Shown piece by piece: positions 1-8,210 of a stretch of DNA of 63,284 nucleotides. The position numbers were made by a program, and so were the translations under genes. The notes under the pieces are model-generated. The model was not told where the DNA came from. It saw nothing but the letters and a program-made list of their open reading frames with translations, and searched no databases. Source of the stretch: RDXT01 sp033765305. GTDB taxonomy: Bacteria > Bacteroidota > Bacteroidia > J057. The stretch spans positions 1 through 63,284 of the forward strand of contig JANRID010000020.1 in assembly GCA_033765305.1 (NCBI GenBank), read 5' to 3'. Each line of letters begins with the position of its first letter. Within the stretch, counting starts at the first letter, position 1.

Positions 1-1125
1 GAGGCCGAAGAGGCCGTCCTGGCCGTTGCCGAAGTCGAAGGCGCCGAGCGAATTGCGCTGGATGCGCAGGGCTGAGAAGGCGGGCACCGCCCCGCCGAAC
101 TGGTCGTCATCCATGTAGAGCGCCAGTTCGGGGTTGTAGAAATACTCGAAGTGGGCCGGATTCTCGTTGTACGGCGTGCGGCTGTTCCACTCGTCCTTGG
201 CGCCGATGGGAATCACCGCCTCGTTGGTCAGGGGCATGCCCAGGCGCGATACCTGTACCCAGGGGCCGGAATTGGACACCGTGCCGTCCGCATTCAGCGT
301 CTGAATCATCTGGCGGCTGGCCGAGGCCCATACGCCGATGACAAAATCGCCGTCGAGGATGTTTGCAGCCTGATTCACCGTTTTGCCATCCTTCTGCAGC
401 GTGCTGATGGGCACCTGGATCGCAATGGTGTGCACATTGTAGCGGGCGAGGCCGTCGCGCATCACCGTGGTTCCCTGGCGCGGGCTGTTGCCAAGGTCGA
501 AGATGCCGCCCAGATCCACGAAGAAGGGATCGTCAGCCGGGCCGCAGTACACTTTTTCGCCGGTGGAGGCCGTCGCAATGGCCTGCTGGATCAGCGATTC
601 GTAGGAGGAAGCCCCCAGGCCGACCGCCGACTCGATGGAGCGCGGGCCGATGTTGGGCGGCGGCACGATGCCGTTGGAGACAATGACCGTGAAGGTATTG
701 CCGCCGTCGGTGCTGCGCTCCAGGGTGTAGGTGGTTTTGAGGTTTTGCTGCCCCAGACGGATGTTGAAAAACGTCGTCGGGTCCTCATTCACCTGCTGGA
801 ACGTAGCGCGGTAGACCACGTCGTCGCCCGGGGTGGCGGCGTCGTTGTCCACATGGATTTCGTAGCGGATTCCCTCGCCGAACGAATGGTAATTCGGCCC
901 GCCGAAGGGAAGCTCGGCCGGCACGTAGTTCGCGATGAGGGTCACCGTCCCGGGGTTGTCCGGGCTGCGGAAGGCGTACACATCGGTGTTGTCCGCCAGC
1001 GGGTCATTGGCGATCAGGGGCGCTTCCCGGTGGCTCGAAGCCATCAGGCCGCCCTGCGCCAGCATCAGGCAAAGCAGCAGCCAGCCGCCTGCCCGAAGGC
1101 TTGGGTGTGATCGAACAGTTCTCAC
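1..1125 (-). CDS. DUF4331 family exported protein (partial, 3' end outside window)
   Basis: The reading frame is open to the left edge, so only the first 375 codons are present. A GTG start at 1125 gives a basic N-terminus and a hydrophobic stretch (residues 14-28), which looks like a signal peptide; later ATG codons would remove it. The motif SSHREAPLI at residues 30-38, followed by DPLADNTDVYAF, is the hallmark N-terminus of DUF4331 proteins. These are secreted proteins of unknown function, often in envelope gene clusters. No partner gene is visible in the window. Family assignment is confident; the start codon less so because Bacteroidota lack strong ribosome binding sites. Confidence 0.85.
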   Translation of the reverse strand, partial: MRTVRSHPSLRAGGWLLLCLMLAQGGLMASSHREAPLIANDPLADNTDVYAFRSPDNPGTVTLIANYVPAELPFGGPNYHSFGEGIRYEIHVDNDAATPGDDVVYRATFQQVNEDPTTFFNIRLGQQNLKTTYTLERSTDGGNTFTVIVSNGIVPPPNIGPRSIESAVGLGASSYESLIQQAIATASTGEKVYCGPADDPFFVDLGGIFDLGNSPRQGTTVMRDGLARYNVHTIAIQVPISTLQKDGKTVNQAANILDGDFVIGVWASASRQMIQTLNADGTVSNSGPWVQVSRLGMPLTNEAVIPIGAKDEWNSRTPYNENPAHFEYFYNPELALYMDDDQFGGAVPAFSALRIQRNSLGAFDFGNGQDGLFGL

Positions 1126-1362
1126 AAATACAAACGGTTGAAGTGAACGTGAAACAAATTCCGCGATACCTACGCGCAGCCTCCGGCTCCGGATTGCACA
1201 GAAACAACATTTCCCCGAAGCGCCTTCCGAGCACATCAGCAGTCCGGATTATCCATTCAGGCAAATGGTCTTAACATAGATTTAATCATCCGGCTGCATA
1301 AGATTCCGTATGAAGGACGGTTAATTAACGCGAACGCTTTTCCTCATTCAACCCTACGCATC

Positions 1363-3030
1363 ATGAAACCGTCTGTTCCTGCGCTGCTGCTCGGTCTGGC
1401 ATGCCCGCTCTCCGCAGGCGCCCAGGCCAATCAGTTTGAGTTCCGCTACCCAGCACCTGCCAATGCCGGCGTCGGGCTGCCCTTCACCATCGAAGTCTGC
1501 GCCACCGACGGCGCCAGCATCGATGCCGCCTACGCCACGCCTATCGTGCTCTCCGACAATGGCAGCACCGCTGCCTATACCTTTCTGCCCGCCAGCCCGC
1601 AGACGCCTTCGGCCGGCTGCGTGATCTACACCCTTACGCCCACAGGCACCGGCGATATCGAGGTGGCTTTCGGAAATGCCGATTTCCCGGCCGTGACGGC
1701 AGGCCCCATCCCCGCAGCGGTGTACCAGATTCCGTCTGTGGCATATTCGGTGGAAATCTTCGAAACCGATCCGGCACCGCCGGCGAATGCCGACACGCTC
1801 AACAATGCCTGGGAAACCCTGCGGGGCGACAGCTGCGTGGCCGCGCTGGGCTTGTACGAAACCGTGTACGGCACCCTGAGCTACGACGCGGCTGCGCACG
1901 AGGGAGCCATCGGCGGCCTGACGCTGCTCACGCCCGGCAGCGCCGGGGTCCCCTACCCCGGCACGGTCACCTACCGGCTGGTCAATATGAACGGCCCGCT
2001 CAAGGGCACCCATTTCACCACCAACGACGGCACCCTCAGCGCCAACCCCACGCAGATGCAGGCAGGCTCACCGAAGCCGTCTGCCATCTCCGGCGACCTG
2101 CACTACACTGAAAATACCGGCAGCCTCGTGGCGCGCAACGCCATCCGCTTTCTGTTCAGCACTCCTGCGGAGGTCTTCGGCCTGTGGCTCGGCGACCTGG
2201 AGACCAATCCCTTCGGCACCAATGCCGAAGCGCTGCTTTTCAACGGCGACGCCCTGCTGGCGCAGGTTCCCATCCTGACTTCCAGCACCCTGGCCGAGCA
2301 GCAGAACCTCGGCGGCACCGGCTGCGGATCGGCGGCCACCTATCCCGGCTGCGGCAACCGGTCCACCCGCTGGCTGGAGTTTTCGGGCGCGCCGGTCACG
2401 GATCTGATTGTCGTGGTGGGCGACGACGACGTAGGCGGCCAAGGGCTGACGGAGCACATCAGCTTCGGGGGCTGCACGATGGGCGGCACCTGCAATCCGG
2501 CGCTGCTGGCAGCCGCGGGGCTGTCGCTGCAGGGCGAAGCCGTGCCCGGCGGCGTGCAGCTGCGCTGGAGCGGCAGTCTGCCCGGCGGCGCGCTGACGCT
2601 GGAGCGCAGCGCAGGCACGGGCGCTTTTGCGCCGGTGGCGCGCCTGGAAGGCCCGGATCAGCGCCAGGCGTTTCTGGACACCCGCCCGGCGCCGGGCCTC
2701 AATCTCTACCGGCTGCACGGCGTGAGCGCAGCCGGGCATCATGTGTATTCGCCTGCGGTGCAGGTGTTTGCGGAGCGGGCGCCTGCCGCATGGACCGCAG
2801 CGCCGCAGCCTGCGCAGGACTGGGTGCGCTTCCAGGCTGCCGCGCCGGCAGCCGCCGGCGGGCGGCTGGAAATCCGCGATCTGGCCGGCAGCATCCGGCT
2901 TCAGGCGCCGGTGGAGGCCGGCACGGATGAGATCAGCGCCGCACTGCACGGGTGGCCGGCGGGGGTGTATGTGTGGAAGATCCATCTGAACGACGGCTCA
3001 GCAGCGGCAGGGCGCCTGCTGAAGCTATGA
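1363..3030 (+). CDS. T9SS-secreted protein of unknown function
   Basis: 555 residues. Residues 1-22 form a signal peptide (MKPSVPALLLGLACPLSAGA). The middle is an unrecognised beta-rich region with scattered cysteines. The last ~75 residues have the pattern of a type IX sorting domain: an APQPAQDWVRFQ-like strand, LEIRDLAGSI, then GWPAGVYVWKI and a C-terminal GRLLKL. The protein is therefore probably exported by Sec, moved over the outer membrane by the T9SS and anchored or released. It diverges from the DUF4331 gene, with a 237-bp spacer that becomes AT-rich just before this start. No enzymatic motif was recognised. Confidence 0.85.
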   Translation: MKPSVPALLLGLACPLSAGAQANQFEFRYPAPANAGVGLPFTIEVCATDGASIDAAYATPIVLSDNGSTAAYTFLPASPQTPSAGCVIYTLTPTGTGDIEVAFGNADFPAVTAGPIPAAVYQIPSVAYSVEIFETDPAPPANADTLNNAWETLRGDSCVAALGLYETVYGTLSYDAAAHEGAIGGLTLLTPGSAGVPYPGTVTYRLVNMNGPLKGTHFTTNDGTLSANPTQMQAGSPKPSAISGDLHYTENTGSLVARNAIRFLFSTPAEVFGLWLGDLETNPFGTNAEALLFNGDALLAQVPILTSSTLAEQQNLGGTGCGSAATYPGCGNRSTRWLEFSGAPVTDLIVVVGDDDVGGQGLTEHISFGGCTMGGTCNPALLAAAGLSLQGEAVPGGVQLRWSGSLPGGALTLERSAGTGAFAPVARLEGPDQRQAFLDTRPAPGLNLYRLHGVSAAGHHVYSPAVQVFAERAPAAWTAAPQPAQDWVRFQAAAPAAAGGRLEIRDLAGSIRLQAPVEAGTDEISAALHGWPAGVYVWKIHLNDGSAAAGRLLKL

Positions 3031-3148
3031 GGCGCCGGCCAGGCGCTTCGCAGCCGGGATTCCGGCATCGTATCAGGCTGCTATGCCGCTGTACTGCAAG
3101 GCCCCGGCAAAGGCTGGGGCTGAACGATGCATTCGAGATCATCCATAC

Positions 3149-3201
3149 ATGATCTCCGTGAAACTTCGTGCCTCCGCTCCTCCGTGTAAAAGCCAGCCTT
3201 A
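3149..3201. repeat. Short copy of a dispersed intergenic repeat
   Basis: The segment carries ATCTCCGTGAAACTTCG, then GCCTC, and ends with TCCGTGTAAAAGCCAGCCTTA-like sequence. The same two ends, in the same order, bracket a longer block at 23573-23833, where about 200 bases lie between them. It is AT-richer than the flanking genes. This looks like a decayed or internally deleted copy of a non-coding dispersed repeat. Confidence 0.7.
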
Positions 3202-3279
3202 TTGCAGATGCGTGGATGATTAGCGGCTTATTTTGTACTTCAGCGGCCTTTTTTGCTATTTCCCTGAAACTTGCACGCG

Positions 3280-4065
3280 ATGAAACTATCCTTATCGCTC
3301 ATCCTGCTGCTGTGCGGGGCTGCCTGCACCCAGCCCCCCGCCGGTCCGCGCCTCGTATGGTCCGATGAATTCGACTACACCGGCCTGCCGGATACGGCGC
3401 GCTGGTCCTACGAGACCGGCTACCTCCGCAACCGCGAGCTCCAGTATTACACGGCGCAGCGCCCCGAAAATGCCCGCGTTGAAAACGGGCTGCTGATCCT
3501 CGAAGCCCGGCGCGATTCCGCGCTGATCGACAGCGCTGTCCGCCCCATCACCTCCGCCAGCCTGACTACCCGCGGCCGCCAGTCCTGGACCTACGGACGA
3601 TTCGAAATCCGGGCCAAGGTGCCCCAGGCGCTGGGATCCTGGCCTGCTGCCTGGATGCTCGGCGAAGACATCGGCGACATCGGCTGGCCCGCCTGCGGCG
3701 AGATCGACCTCATGGAGCATGTCGGCTACATGCCCGATACCTTTCATTTCAACATCCACACCCAGGCCTTTAACCATACCATCGGCACCCACAAGGGCCG
3801 CAGCGTCTTCATGCCCCGGGCCGCAGATGCGTTTCATGTGTTTGCCGCCGACTGGGATTCCACCCGCATCCGCTTCTATCTGGATGGCAACGAGGCATTT
3901 ACGTTCGAAAAGCCATCGGACGATCCAGCCGAATGGCCCTTCGGGAAGCCCTTCTACCTGATCCTGAACCTGGCCTTCGGCGGCGCCTGGGGCGGCTCGA
4001 AGGGCACCGATCCGGCGGCGCTGCCCATCCGCTACGAGATCGATTATGTGCGGGTGTATCAGTAA
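3280..4065 (+). CDS. GH16 family glycoside hydrolase lipoprotein (laminarinase/licheninase type)
   Basis: 261 residues from the ATG at 3280; an in-frame TTG lies three codons upstream. The N-terminus MKLSLSLILLLCGAAC is a lipoprotein signal with the acylated cysteine at residue 16. The remainder is a single GH16 jelly-roll domain: LVWSDEFDY near the start, WTYGRFEIRAKVP, the catalytic motif EIDLMEH (nucleophile E141, D143, acid/base E146), and YEIDYVRVYQ at the end. GH16 enzymes cleave beta-1,3- or mixed beta-1,3/1,4-glucans such as laminarin; exact substrate cannot be read from sequence. A second GH16 lipoprotein lies at 14223-15416. Confidence 0.92.
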   Translation: MKLSLSLILLLCGAACTQPPAGPRLVWSDEFDYTGLPDTARWSYETGYLRNRELQYYTAQRPENARVENGLLILEARRDSALIDSAVRPITSASLTTRGRQSWTYGRFEIRAKVPQALGSWPAAWMLGEDIGDIGWPACGEIDLMEHVGYMPDTFHFNIHTQAFNHTIGTHKGRSVFMPRAADAFHVFAADWDSTRIRFYLDGNEAFTFEKPSDDPAEWPFGKPFYLILNLAFGGAWGGSKGTDPAALPIRYEIDYVRVYQ

Positions 4066-4115
4066 TCCGCCAACCTGCCTGCCCGATTTTCCGTATCGCA
4101 TACAAACCCGGACCC

Positions 4116-4694
4116 ATGCGGCTGAAGTACAATGCCCCTGTCATCCTCACCTATACGCTCCTCTGCACCATCGTGCTGCTGGTGAGCGAGTATGCCGTGG
4201 ATCTCCGTCCGCTGTTCACCATCTTCCCGGAATTCCGTCCCGGCGATCCGACCTGGTATTTCCAGCTGTTTTCGCACGTCATCGGCCATGCGAACTGGGA
4301 GCACCTGACGGGCAATTTCACCATGATCCTGCTCATCGGGCCGATTCTGGAAGAAAAATACGGCTCGCGCGACCTGCTGCTCATGATGGCGGTCACGGCG
4401 CTGGTGACCGGACTGCTGCACATCTTCTTCTTCAGCGAGGGCCTCATGGGTGCCAGCGGCGTGGTGTTCATGCTGATTCTGCTCAGCTCCTTCACCAACA
4501 ACCGGGGCGGCATTCCGCTGACTTTCGTGCTGGTGGTGGTGCTGTTTCTGGGCAAGGAAATTGTCGCGGCGTTCGGGGAGGACAACGTATCGCAGTTCGC
4601 GCACATCATCGGCGGCGCGCTGGGCGGCGTGTTTGGATTCATCTGGGAAAAACGGCCTGCGCAGCAGCAAACACCGGGCAGACCCTTGGGCTGA
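4116..4694 (+). CDS. Rhomboid family intramembrane serine protease
   Basis: 192 residues from ATG 4116, chosen because the first membrane helix (VILTYTLLCTIVLLVSEYAV) begins directly after it. About six hydrophobic segments are visible. Rhomboid features are HANWEHLTGNF, then GASG with the nucleophile Ser114, and HIIGG with the partner His163. Rhomboids cleave membrane-embedded substrates in the inner membrane. It starts 50 bp after the GH16 stop on the same strand and could be co-transcribed, but the functions do not suggest a link. Confidence 0.9.
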   Translation: MRLKYNAPVILTYTLLCTIVLLVSEYAVDLRPLFTIFPEFRPGDPTWYFQLFSHVIGHANWEHLTGNFTMILLIGPILEEKYGSRDLLLMMAVTALVTGLLHIFFFSEGLMGASGVVFMLILLSSFTNNRGGIPLTFVLVVVLFLGKEIVAAFGEDNVSQFAHIIGGALGGVFGFIWEKRPAQQQTPGRPLG

Positions 4695-4788
4695 TCATTC
4701 AGGATGCTGTGCTTCCTGTAATTCCCGGATCCGGGCGGGCGGCAGATCTGTCAGGTCTGATATCCATATATCCGGATTCAGGCCTGCC

Positions 4789-5463
4789 CTAAACTGTCCG
4801 CCCCCGCTGCACGAGCATCACCTGCCCGTCTGCAGCGGCGGCAATGCAGTCGCCGGGTGCCGGCAGGATGCGGGCCAGTCCGGTAAGCGCACCGAAGGCA
4901 GGCAGCACCCCGCCCCGCGCCCCGAACCAGAAGCAGGGCAGGCGCAGCCGCTGGCGGCCCAGCCCTTCGAGCAGAATGCCCGGATGCACATGCCCGGACA
5001 GGGTATATGGCTCCTGCTCACCCGGTTCTGCCGGGGCCTCGTGCAGCAGGCGGAAGGGCCCCAGGTCCCATGCCTCCAGCACACCGATCCCCAGCGCTGC
5101 GTAGCGCGCCGGCTCCAGCAGGTCGTGGTTGCCGCGGATGAGCGTGCAGGTGTGCGGCTGCGCGGCCAGCCAGGCCCCGAACTGCTCCCACTCCGCATTG
5201 TGCGCGCTGTGGAAGAGATCGCCAAGCACAATCAGCTGCTCCGCCTCCGGACAGGCCCGGAGCAGGGCGTCCAGCTGCGCCAGATCGCGCTCGATGGCGC
5301 CTGCGGGCAGCGGAATGCCGTGCCGCCGGAAATGCGCCGCCTTGCCCAGATGCAGATCCGCCAGGAGCAGCGCCTGCTGCCGGGGCCAGTACACTGCCCG
5401 CTGCGGCAGCAGCCGCAGGGTTTCGCCTTCCACCTGAAGATCCAGATACTCAGCCATCTGCAT
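4789..5463 (-). CDS. pdeM: Ligase-associated DNA damage response endonuclease PdeM
   Basis: 224 residues (or 222 from Met3). It has the calcineurin-like metallophosphoesterase motifs in order: LADLHLGK (35-41), GDLFHS (81-86), RGNHD (110-114) and SGHVHP (156-161). The HFRRHGIPLP segment after the first motif fits the PdeM branch. PdeM is normally encoded with an ATP-dependent DNA ligase and an Lhr-like helicase/exonuclease; none of these is in this window. Its start overlaps the end of coaX by 14 bp, so the two are translated from one mRNA. Confidence 0.85.
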   Translation of the reverse strand: MQMAEYLDLQVEGETLRLLPQRAVYWPRQQALLLADLHLGKAAHFRRHGIPLPAGAIERDLAQLDALLRACPEAEQLIVLGDLFHSAHNAEWEQFGAWLAAQPHTCTLIRGNHDLLEPARYAALGIGVLEAWDLGPFRLLHEAPAEPGEQEPYTLSGHVHPGILLEGLGRQRLRLPCFWFGARGGVLPAFGALTGLARILPAPGDCIAAAADGQVMLVQRGRTV

Positions 5464-6223
5464 CCCGTTCGCCGTAGTGCTCCGCCAGGAGCCGCAGGCC
5501 GTCGAGCGTAAGCCAGGGATCTACTGCATCGAAGGCGTCGTGCAGGGGCTTGAGCACTGACGAAAGGCCGCCGGTGGCGATCACCCGGGCCGGTTCGCCC
5601 ATTTCTCCGCGGATCCGCCCGATGAGCTCCCGGACCAGCCCCACATAGCCGAGCAGAATCCCCGCCTGGAGCGCGTGGGCGGTATTTTTCCCGATGGCCG
5701 AGCCCGGCAGCTCCAGCGGCACCATCGGAAGCTGCGCCGTATTGAAAAACAGCGCCCGCATGGCCGTCTTCAGCCCCGGCGCAATGGCTACGCCCAGAAT
5801 TTTGCCGCTGCCGGAGACGGCGGTAAAGGTCAGCGCCGTGCCGAAGTCCACCACCACGCAGGCGCCCTGCGCGCGCGCATAGCCCGCGTAGGCATTGGCC
5901 ACGAGGTCGGAGCCGATTTCATTGGGGTTGTCGATGCCCATGTCCATCCGCCGGTAGAGCTCCGGCCCTACGATCAGGGCCTTGCGCCCCGTAATCCGCT
6001 CCATTTCCGCCAGCACCGTCGGGGAAATGCCCGGCGCGACGGAGGAAAAGACCAGCCGCCGCACGGCGTGCGGATGCAGCCCCCGCTCTGCGAAGCGCGC
6101 TTCCGCAAACGCGTACACCGTCAGGTATTCGGCGCTGGGATGGCGCCACATGTCGGTCCACTGCGAGCCGTCGTGCAGCCCGAAGACCATGTCGGTATTC
6201 CCGATGTCGATGGCGAGCAGCAT
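5450..6223 (-). CDS. coaX: Type III pantothenate kinase
   Basis: 257 residues, the usual length for CoaX. It catalyses ATP-dependent phosphorylation of pantothenate, the first step of coenzyme A synthesis. Visible motifs: the phosphate-binding loop DIGNTDMVFG (6-15), NPNEIGSDLVANAYA (99-113), VVVDFGTALTF (123-133) and GVAIAPGL (144-151); these include the catalytic and metal-binding aspartates of the ASKHA fold. It is one base from the VOC gene upstream and overlaps pdeM downstream, so it is the third gene of a minus-strand operon. Confidence 0.95.
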   Translation of the reverse strand: MLLAIDIGNTDMVFGLHDGSQWTDMWRHPSAEYLTVYAFAEARFAERGLHPHAVRRLVFSSVAPGISPTVLAEMERITGRKALIVGPELYRRMDMGIDNPNEIGSDLVANAYAGYARAQGACVVVDFGTALTFTAVSGSGKILGVAIAPGLKTAMRALFFNTAQLPMVPLELPGSAIGKNTAHALQAGILLGYVGLVRELIGRIRGEMGEPARVIATGGLSSVLKPLHDAFDAVDPWLTLDGLRLLAEHYGERDADG

Positions 6224-6224
6224 C

Positions 6225-6650
6225 TCAGGCGAGGGTTCCGTTTCCGGTTCCGGCAGCTTCTTCCGGCTCTGCCAGGGTGACCACGTAGCCTTCCGGGTCG
6301 CGGAAGGTGAATTCGCGCATGCCGTAGAAGGCGCTTTTGAGCGGGTCGAGGATTTCGCAGATGCCGCTCAGGGTCTGGTAGAGGGCTTCGACGCCCTGCA
6401 CCTGGCAGAAGAGGGTGAGCGCGCCGCCCGGCTGCATCCCGCGGAAGGGCGGAAATTCCGCTGCGAAGACTTCCGCCTCCTGAAACATCAGCAGCGCCGG
6501 ACCCGACTGGATCATGGCCCACTGCAGCGTATCCGGACGGGCGCTGTGCGGAACGGACGAGATCATCTGAAACCCCAGGTGGCGGCAGTACCAGTCGGCG
6601 ATGGCATCCACGTCGCGCACCATCAGGTTGGGGGTGAGGCTGTTGACCAT
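6225..6650 (-). CDS. VOC (glyoxalase/bleomycin-resistance) family protein
   Basis: 141 residues from the ATG at 6650, which starts directly before the conserved strand LTPNLMVRDVDAIADWYCRHLGF. A second half follows, ending in REFTFRDPEGYVVTLAEPE. This is the paired beta-alpha-beta-beta-beta fold of the vicinal-oxygen-chelate superfamily. The specific substrate is unknown. The final glutamate-containing motif YVVTLAEPE agrees with a metal-binding VOC protein. It lies 31 bp after the SDR gene and one base before coaX, in one operon. Confidence 0.85.
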   Translation of the reverse strand: MVNSLTPNLMVRDVDAIADWYCRHLGFQMISSVPHSARPDTLQWAMIQSGPALLMFQEAEVFAAEFPPFRGMQPGGALTLFCQVQGVEALYQTLSGICEILDPLKSAFYGMREFTFRDPEGYVVTLAEPEEAAGTGNGTLA

Positions 6651-6681
6651 AACAGAAAGCAGTTGGGGAGTTCGGGGGAGC

Positions 6682-7452
6682 TTACATTTTCCAGACATCG
6701 CCCCAGAGCCGGGAGCCGCCGTCCACGTACAGCGTTTCGCCGGTGATATAGGCGGCTAGGCCGGAGGCGAGAAACAGCACGGCATGGGCGACCTCCTCCG
6801 GCGTGCCGAGGCGCTTCATGGGGATGGCGCTGCCGATGCCGTCGAGCAGCTGGGGCGGATACTGGTCCAGGCCGCTGGAGCGGATGATGCCGGGCGCTAC
6901 GGCGTTGACGCGGATGCCGTAGCGCGACCATTCCACCGCCAGGCTGCGGGTGAGATTTTCGACGGCGGCGCGCGCCGCGCCGGTATGGGCCATGCCGGGA
7001 AAGCCCCGGAAGATGTCTGCAATGATGCTGACGATGACGCCCTGCTGCTGCGGGATAAAAAAGCGCTTGGCGAGCAGCGAGGTCATGTACCAGGTGCCGT
7101 TGAGGTTGGTGCGGATGACGGCATCCCAGCCTTTGAGGGAAATCTGCTCCGCAGGGGAGGGAAACTGCCCGCCGGCATTGTTGACGAGCAGATCGAGCTT
7201 GCCGCTGTGCTCCGCAATCCAGGCGCCCAGCGCCTCGATCTGTTCGGGCTCGCGCACATCGCAGGCCCGGGCCCGGACCGGGCCCAGCGGCGCCAGTTGC
7301 GCCAGCGCAGCATCGAGCCGCTCCTGCTTGCGCGAGCAGATGTACACCTCCGCGCCGCAGCGCAGCAGCGCGCCTGCAATCGCCAGCCCGATGCCGCTGC
7401 CGCCGCCGCTGACAAGGGCTGTTTTTCCCTGAAACAGATCTGCTGAAAACAT
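6682..7452 (-). CDS. SDR oxidoreductase of the trans-2-enoyl-CoA reductase (PECR) type
   Basis: 256 residues. The Rossmann NAD(P) motif SGGGSGIG (15-22) and NNAG (91-94) are intact. The usual SDR catalytic Tyr-x-x-x-Lys is absent: the aligned stretch reads HTGAARAAVENLTRSLAVEW, with Thr157 and Arg161 in those places. This same replacement, with almost the same words, is found in peroxisomal trans-2-enoyl-CoA reductase, so an enoyl-CoA or dienoyl-CoA reductase role is likely (from family knowledge). It ends in ITGETLYVDGG, typical of SDRs. It is the first gene of the operon running into the VOC gene, coaX and pdeM. Confidence 0.85.
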   Translation of the reverse strand: MFSADLFQGKTALVSGGGSGIGLAIAGALLRCGAEVYICSRKQERLDAALAQLAPLGPVRARACDVREPEQIEALGAWIAEHSGKLDLLVNNAGGQFPSPAEQISLKGWDAVIRTNLNGTWYMTSLLAKRFFIPQQQGVIVSIIADIFRGFPGMAHTGAARAAVENLTRSLAVEWSRYGIRVNAVAPGIIRSSGLDQYPPQLLDGIGSAIPMKRLGTPEEVAHAVLFLASGLAAYITGETLYVDGGSRLWGDVWKM

Positions 7453-7610
7453 GGCTCAAGATTGGCTTTTCAGCTGAAATGCGCAAGCGGCGCCTGGGCC
7501 CGCCCGGCACCCTTCATGCACCGCGCCGCAGCCTGCGGTCTTGCTGCCTGATACTGAATACGTGCTGCTAACTTTCCGCCCCGCTGTCCGTTATTCCCAA
7601 AAGCATCCGC

Positions 7611-8210
7611 ATGCCGCAGCTCCGCATCACCCTGACCCTCGCCCTGCTCCTGCTGGGCCTCTGGCTGCCCGCCCAGGACAGCCTCCTGTACCGCCTCAAC
7701 GACCAGCGCATCCGCGCCAACCGCACCCACATGTATGTGCTCGGCGGCTGGGCCCTCGGCAATATCGCCGCAGGCAGCGTGCTGCGCGCCCGCAGCACCG
7801 GCAGCGCCCGCTATTTCCACGAGATGAATGCCGTCTGGAATGTCGTAAACCTGGGTCTCGCCGCTGGCGGCCTGTACGGAAGCTACACCAGCGACCCGGC
7901 GGCCTACGGCGCCTGGGATACCTACCAGGAGCAGCAGAAGCTGGAAAAAATCCTGCTGTTCAACCTCGCCCTCAATTTCACCTATATGACTGCGGGCGCC
8001 TGGATGCAGGAGCGCGCCAAAACTGCCTCCCGCAACCCCGAACGCCTCAAAGGCTACGGCCAGTCGCTGGTGCTGCAGGGCGGCTTTCTGCTGCTGTTCG
8101 ATACGGCGCAGTACCTCCGGCACCATTCGCTGGCAGCGCCGGGCCTGGAGCAATTGTTCCAGCACCTGCAAGCGGGACCGGGCACGCTAGGCTTCAGCGT
8201 ATGGTTCTGA
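7611..8210 (+). CDS. Uncharacterised Bacteroidota membrane protein
   Basis: 199 residues. A signal-like N-terminus (residues 1-22) is followed by about four hydrophobic segments: MYVLGGWALGNIAAGSVL, MNAVWNVVNLGLAAGGLYG, ILLFNLALNFTYMTAGAWM and SLVLQGGFLLLFDTAQYL. The layout and the RLNDQRIRANRTHMYVLGGWA opening suggest a conserved Bacteroidota family (DUF6992-like, from memory). No catalytic motif was seen. A near-consensus -7 box, TAACTTTC, lies at 7569-7576. The stop overlaps the 3' end of the convergent hutH gene by 24 bp. Confidence 0.75.
   Translation: MPQLRITLTLALLLLGLWLPAQDSLLYRLNDQRIRANRTHMYVLGGWALGNIAAGSVLRARSTGSARYFHEMNAVWNVVNLGLAAGGLYGSYTSDPAAYGAWDTYQEQQKLEKILLFNLALNFTYMTAGAWMQERAKTASRNPERLKGYGQSLVLQGGFLLLFDTAQYLRHHSLAAPGLEQLFQHLQAGPGTLGFSVWF

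Noticed and set aside
151..1110. Plus-strand open frame of 319 codons opposite the DUF4331 gene
   Set aside because: The minus strand encodes an unambiguous DUF4331 N-terminus with signal peptide; the plus-strand translation has no recognisable features.
3100..3123. GGCCCCGGC/GCTGGGGC hairpin as terminator of the first T9SS gene
   Set aside because: The stem includes a wobble pair and no T tract follows; not strong enough to list.
5450..7452. A dedicated lipid or CoA operon linking the SDR with coaX
   Set aside because: An enoyl-CoA-reductase-like SDR beside a CoA-synthesis gene is appealing, but coaX, pdeM and VOC genes are unrelated in known function and the order is probably incidental.
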